A stretch of 64,000 bases of DNA from Mactromeris polynyma. Taxonomy: Eukaryota > Mollusca > Bivalvia > Venerida > Mactridae. Every line of letters begins with the position of its first letter. The first letter of the stretch is position 1. Location: positions 7,813,703 to 7,877,702 of the forward strand of contig JASFXZ010000001.1 of assembly GCA_032209605.1 (NCBI GenBank). The letters run 5' to 3'. Shown here piece by piece: positions 59,867 through 64,000 of this stretch. A model generated the notes under the pieces. It did not search any database. It saw nothing but the letters and a program-made list of their open reading frames with translations, and was not told where the DNA came from. The position numbers and the translations under genes are program-made.

Positions 59867-61323
59867 CTGTAAAATAACATTGCAATCAACTGTTTAATTA
59901 CTATTATCTAGAAAATAGCAGGAAACAAGCTGGTCAGGTTTGCCAACCCGGAAGAACATGTGGCTGCTTATGTTATGGTCTTAAGTTCGAACTCCGTGTG
60001 GGACATATGTTCTCCGTGACAATTTGACATTCAGCTAATACAATCAAAGCCCTTTGTCCTCAACCTTCGATTTATGTTGTCAGTCGGTTGCCTGGATACC
60101 CAGGAATACTGACCGCCACGCAGACCTGAAATTCAGTCGAAAAACGGAGCTAAACTCCACTACAAAAGTCCATTGGGCTTTAAAAAGTGTTAAATAAAAT
60201 ATCATAACTTTTATTTACCTTCAGACGTTAGAAAAGTAAACTGCGTGTTCGAGTTATTCCTTGCCACAATGCATAGTCGAACATATCGTAAATTCCAGTG
60301 GAACAGATCGAGAACAGTGTTAAAAATCATCTTTGGTTGGTTATCCTTACTGCATATTCCATCTTCTTCTACTTTGTTTTCAAGCTGAGAAACGTGGTGT
60401 GCAAGAGGAAAGTCATTTGTGTAATTGTTCCACTCAGAAAATATCGCGGCTGTGAACGTATCGTGACTCCTAGAGTGTAGCAGCAAAGGGTCGTCTGTCT
60501 GGTACGAAAATTGCCAGCTTCCAGCGACTGATAACACATCAACTATTTTGTCAAGATACCGCTTCTGGAGTCTTGAAATTAACCCATTCGGCTCAGTATT
60601 GATCTGTTCTTTGCTAGCCAAGGTGGAGAATTTATTGATGCATTGTGTACGTTGGTTTTCAAACTCTTTTAATATATCATTTCTACTTGCATTCCACTCA
60701 ATACTTTTCTTTTCTGATTGGTCAATCGTTTGAAAACGCTCATACGCCATTTCAAGTTCTTGAGCAGATTTGACTAGTCCCAAATAAATTTCCTTAAACT
60801 CATCTAGTGAACCTATACTACAGTCTACAATCTCAGACAACGCTTCCAACAGTCCGTTAAAATAATGAGACTCGGTGTCGTATTGGTATTTCAGACTGTA
60901 GATGGTATTTCTGTTGTTCTCGAAACTCTTCTCGAACTCAGCCTTATTATCTTCACGTAGTTTCGAATTAGTTTCAGATACCACATTCCGTAGGTCGGCA
61001 GACACTAGTGATATTGCTAATTCTATTTTTCGGATATCATCCATGTACTCACGTAGTTGATTCGATAACTGTATACCACCTATTCCTCTCCGTATTGTGT
61101 CTTCAATTTTAGCAAATATTTCCTTCGAGTCCGGGTCAGCTAGACTGGGATGTACCTCTTCACCGCCAATAAATTTGGGCATCAAAACATAAATGTTTAT
61201 TCCACAAGAAAGAGCAGTAACAGCAACTGTTGATGTCGAAGCCCCGACAGCAGGTTGTACCAATAAAACTAGCATTAACACGAAACTATGTCGCTTGAGA
61301 AAATCCATTTCTTGCTTAGGCAT
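59652..61323 (-). CDS. Secreted, probably GPI-anchored helical protein of unknown family, complete
   Basis: Two exons join in phase: 60219-61323 (donor AAG|GTAAAT) and 59652-59866 (acceptor TTACAG, stop TAG), giving 439 residues from the first ATG or 434 from the better-placed Met 6. A signal peptide follows (KRHSFVLMLVLLVQPAVGAS). The body is largely helical and charged (EIFAKIEDTIRRG, SNQLREYMDDIRKIELAISL, SAQELEMAYERF), consistent with a helical bundle or coiled coil. A second region (DVLSVAGSWQFSYQTDDPLL) precedes the C-terminal part. Sequons include NAS, NYT and NGT. The C terminus is SGASHIRI and a hydrophobic stretch (LQEAVLLLAFMTTFW) with only RGL after it, a layout typical of a GPI-attachment signal. 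I do not recognise the family and assign no function. Confidence 0.8.
59925..60175 (+). mobile_element. tRNA-derived SINE in the intron
   Basis: Contains B-box-like 'agttcgaactccgtgtg' (about 59991), a diverged core ('tttgtcctcaaccttcgatt') and the tail 'gaaattcagtcgaaaaacgg' then 'agctaaactccac'. Lies antisense in the single intron of the GPI-anchored protein gene. Confidence 0.6.
60219..61323 (-). CDS. GPI-anchored protein gene, first exon
   Basis: 368 codons plus one base. Carries the signal peptide and the long helical body. It has no internal intron, unlike the other genes here. Confidence 0.85.
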
Positions 61324-61800
61324 TCTTCTTAAATTTTATGTTCGCGTTCTTGGCTGTGACCTATCTGATAAAGAAAGGGTAATGACGCATTTTGTATATG
61401 CGTGTTACATTTGATTGGTGCGCACACTATCTATAGAATATGTCATAAAAATCATCGATGATCTGAATACCCCGATCGCCGAGAGGATAGAGTTAGAAAA
61501 TATATCAAATATTTTTCCAATGCACGTGATGAATTATATCATTATTGCACACATGCCTACCGAGATGCCACATGTGGTTTCAGAAAAATATTCACACTCC
61601 TAAATGAAACATAATCTGCGTAATTTATAAACTGAGAGAATGATTAATAAAGTGGGATTTATGATAAATCCCAGTATACCAGCACATCATTTTAGTTAGC
61701 ATAACGCTGTTCGGTCTTTTTATGTTTTGTTAAGACAGAGTGAAGACATTTCAGTTAAGGTTGCACGCGCTACTTTTGAATTATCAATAAACTAAATAAA

Positions 61801-62508
61801 AACAAGAGTGGCCAGACGGTCACAAAATACGCCCGTCATAAATCAGAGCTCAGAGTAAAAACACGACAAATTTTAGGTAATTTCTAAAATCAAAGGGTGA
61901 TAACTCCCGAGTGACTTGAGCGATATGACTGGTTGTTGAACATGACCGAGATATTATGCCCACAAACATTGTCACCAAGTTTGGTAAATATCGGATGCAA
62001 ACTCTTTGACTTAGAGAGCGGACAAGGCTAATTTGGCCAATTCAAGGGCCATAATTCCGAAGTGTCCTTGGCGATGTGGCTGGTTATCGAACTTGGCCGA
62101 GATATTATGACCACTAATATTTTCACCAAGTTTGGTAAAGATCGGATGAAAACTCTTTGACTTAGAGAGCGGACAAGGCTAATTTGGCCAATTTTGGCCA
62201 ATTCAAGGGCCATAATTCCGAAGTGCCTGGGGCGATGTGGCTGGTTATCGAACAACTTGACCGAGATATTATGCCAACAAACATTATCAACAAGTTTTGG
62301 GAAGATCGGATGAAAACTGTTTGACTTAGAGAGCGGACAATGCTAATTTGGCCAATTTTGGATAATACAGGGGGCCATAATTCCGAAGTGCCTGGGTCGA
62401 TGTGGCTCGTTATTGAACTTGGCCTAGATATTATGCCCATAAACATATTTCACCAAGTTTGATAAAGATCAGATGAAAACTCTTTGACTTAGAGAGCGGA
62501 AACCATGT
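61801..62508. repeat. Dispersed repeat with 160-bp internal tandem units
   Basis: Starts 'acaagagtggccagacggtc', then units built on 'gggccataattccgaagtg' (about 62045, 62205, 62370; a diverged one at about 61894), each followed by 'gatgtggctggttatcgaac' and 'gactta.gagagcggacaa'. Layout parallels 15441-16005. Confidence 0.8.
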
Positions 62509-62578
62509 GGACGCCGCTCGCCGCCCGCCCGATCGCCCGCCCGCCTGCCCGCCCGCCCGCCTGCCCGCCCGCCCGCCA
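62509..62578. repeat. (CGCC)-rich simple sequence
   Basis: Imperfect CCCGCCCG repeats at the end of the preceding dispersed repeat, sharply unlike the AT-rich surroundings. Confidence 0.9.
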
Positions 62579-64000
62579 GTATGGTGTCAGCAAGTACAGC
62601 AATATGTTTTCAGCATTGTCTGATTGTGCTCGTACCACAGTCCAAGGCGACAATGGGTTTCCCCTGCACTCACACGACGTCGTAGCATTGTTCTTTGACC
62701 TGGGTGCAGTTTCATCACCTTTGGTTCAGAGGTCAATGGAACAGCAGTGATTTTTCGATGATTCCAGGTTTAATATGAATCATTTTGATGGGATAGTTAG
62801 AACGGTAAGGAGGACAATAACGTTTTTATTCTAACTCCAGCATTGTAGAGATGAACATGTGCGCGGGAGGTAGTCTTATGGTTTAGGATAGGATCATGAG
62901 ACAAAGGAAATCAGATCTGATTAATTAAAAACCTAAATACCAAAGGTTCATAGGTCAAGTCTTAAGAGCACAAAAAATAATTATATATCAACACGCTTCT
63001 GCCACATTAATGCATTACACGTACAGTGAACGTCTACATACTGCAAGGCTAAAGCAGCTGAACCAAATGCTAATGGTATTAACGTCTTGATTTCTACCGC
63101 TGTATAAACTGCACTTAATCCGGTTAACCATATCGGGATGCTCTTGTGCATATGGATAGGTAAATGTATGACTTAAACAATATGTACATACAGGAGCTAG
63201 ATCATGCTTACCAGTGTGTACGGAACGACATTGAAGCGTACGACATACAGCATTGCGTCAATTCCATGTGACGCCGTGATTTAAAATATATGATGATCAT
63301 ACACGATAATAATAAAGTAAACAATCATACGTCAGATCTGAACAAACGAAGCGATATTAACGAATCGGTGAAATGGTAAGAAGGACAAAGAACATTAATG
63401 TCACATTGGTATTTTCAATGAGACCCTTGTCACATGATGTCTGTTGTCTTGCATCACTTAAAACTCACGATTTCAAAACAAAGTAGAGCATTCTTAAGGC
63501 AATTAAATAAGTAAAAAATGGTGCCGTTCATAACATGATTCTTTCTCTTCATATCAAAACTAAATCTAACTCAAGCACTCATTTCCTTTACAACTGAGTA
63601 TGTTAATAAGAAGTCGGAGTTCATCAGAACGAAACGCCTTTCTATTTCCCCCAAACACTGTGCTTTATAACGAGTGAATAAATGTCATTATGTCCTTTCA
63701 ATTTGTGAGGGTTATCAAATAATTTAATTCGTAAAAAATAAAACAACGTATCGGGAATTCTTTCTGCACCCCGGTATGTGCAATATGACCTTCGCAATTC
63801 AAAAGATAACCACATACAAAAAATACACGAAATACCATACATTACATTGATCCCCTTTTTGAGATATTTCAACAACAAGATAAAAAGATAATTTCATTAT
63901 CAAGATAGGAATGCTCGTATGATTTTTGAGGGATCCCAAAACGCCTCGATTTTATCTGATATCGCCCTATGCAATAAATAAGTATTTGCATAAAGCTACT

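Larger units (their letters stand above)
61324..64000. other. Intergenic, upstream of the GPI-anchored protein gene
   Basis: Holds the repeat at 61801-62508 and a C/G-rich simple tract (62509-62578). 62580-64000 shows no recognised gene or element. Confidence 0.5.

Noticed and set aside
62028..62446. Two overlapping minus-strand frames with similar repeated translations
   Set aside because: The similarity arises because both lie in the 160-bp tandem units of a dispersed repeat.

Overview
This is an AT-rich, intron-rich animal nuclear sequence. Several features suggest a bivalve mollusc: tRNA-derived SINEs with a conserved core, palindromic MITEs, hairpin-ended repeats with internal GGGCCATAAC motifs, and small exons spread over large introns. 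No prokaryotic, organellar or complete viral gene is visible. Most of the window is intron or repeat. Gene models were built by hand from splice sites and reading phase; no transcript data were available.

Five genes are supported. (1) Plus strand, 2871-5470: the last two coding exons of a stathmin-family microtubule regulator; its 5' exons are not identified. (2) Minus strand, 27000-13410: a complete endosomal Qa-SNARE of the syntaxin-7/12 type. Nine shared exons are followed by two alternative terminal exons, each with its own polybasic stretch, transmembrane anchor and stop. (3) Plus strand, 32622-34835: an unrecognised, probably disordered protein with an RVRF motif that could dock protein phosphatase 1. 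(4) Minus strand, 50878-38113: a complete eight-exon chromatin protein that combines a SAMD1/KAT6-type winged helix, an AT-hook-like motif, a KAT6/DPF-type double PHD finger and a SAMD1-type SAM domain, with no acetyltransferase domain. (5) Minus strand, 61323-59652: a two-exon secreted, probably GPI-anchored, helical protein of unknown family.

Region by region: 1-2870 has no recognisable gene; 2871-5863 stathmin; 5864-13409 repeats and the 3' side of the syntaxin gene, including a 23-bp minisatellite; 13410-27000 syntaxin; 27001-32621 intergenic; 32622-34915 the RVRF protein; 34916-38112 MITE-rich intergenic; 38113-50878 the chromatin gene, whose introns hold a retrotransposon fragment between inverted repeats and an (ACGC)n tract of about 230 bp; 50879-59651 intergenic with a 61-bp tandem array; 59652-61323 the GPI-anchored protein; 61324-64000 repeats.

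The genes are unrelated in function and form no operon-like unit. The most interesting items are the WH-DPF-SAM architecture, the syntaxin anchor choice, and a MITE family carrying repeated TGACGTCA (CRE-like) sites.
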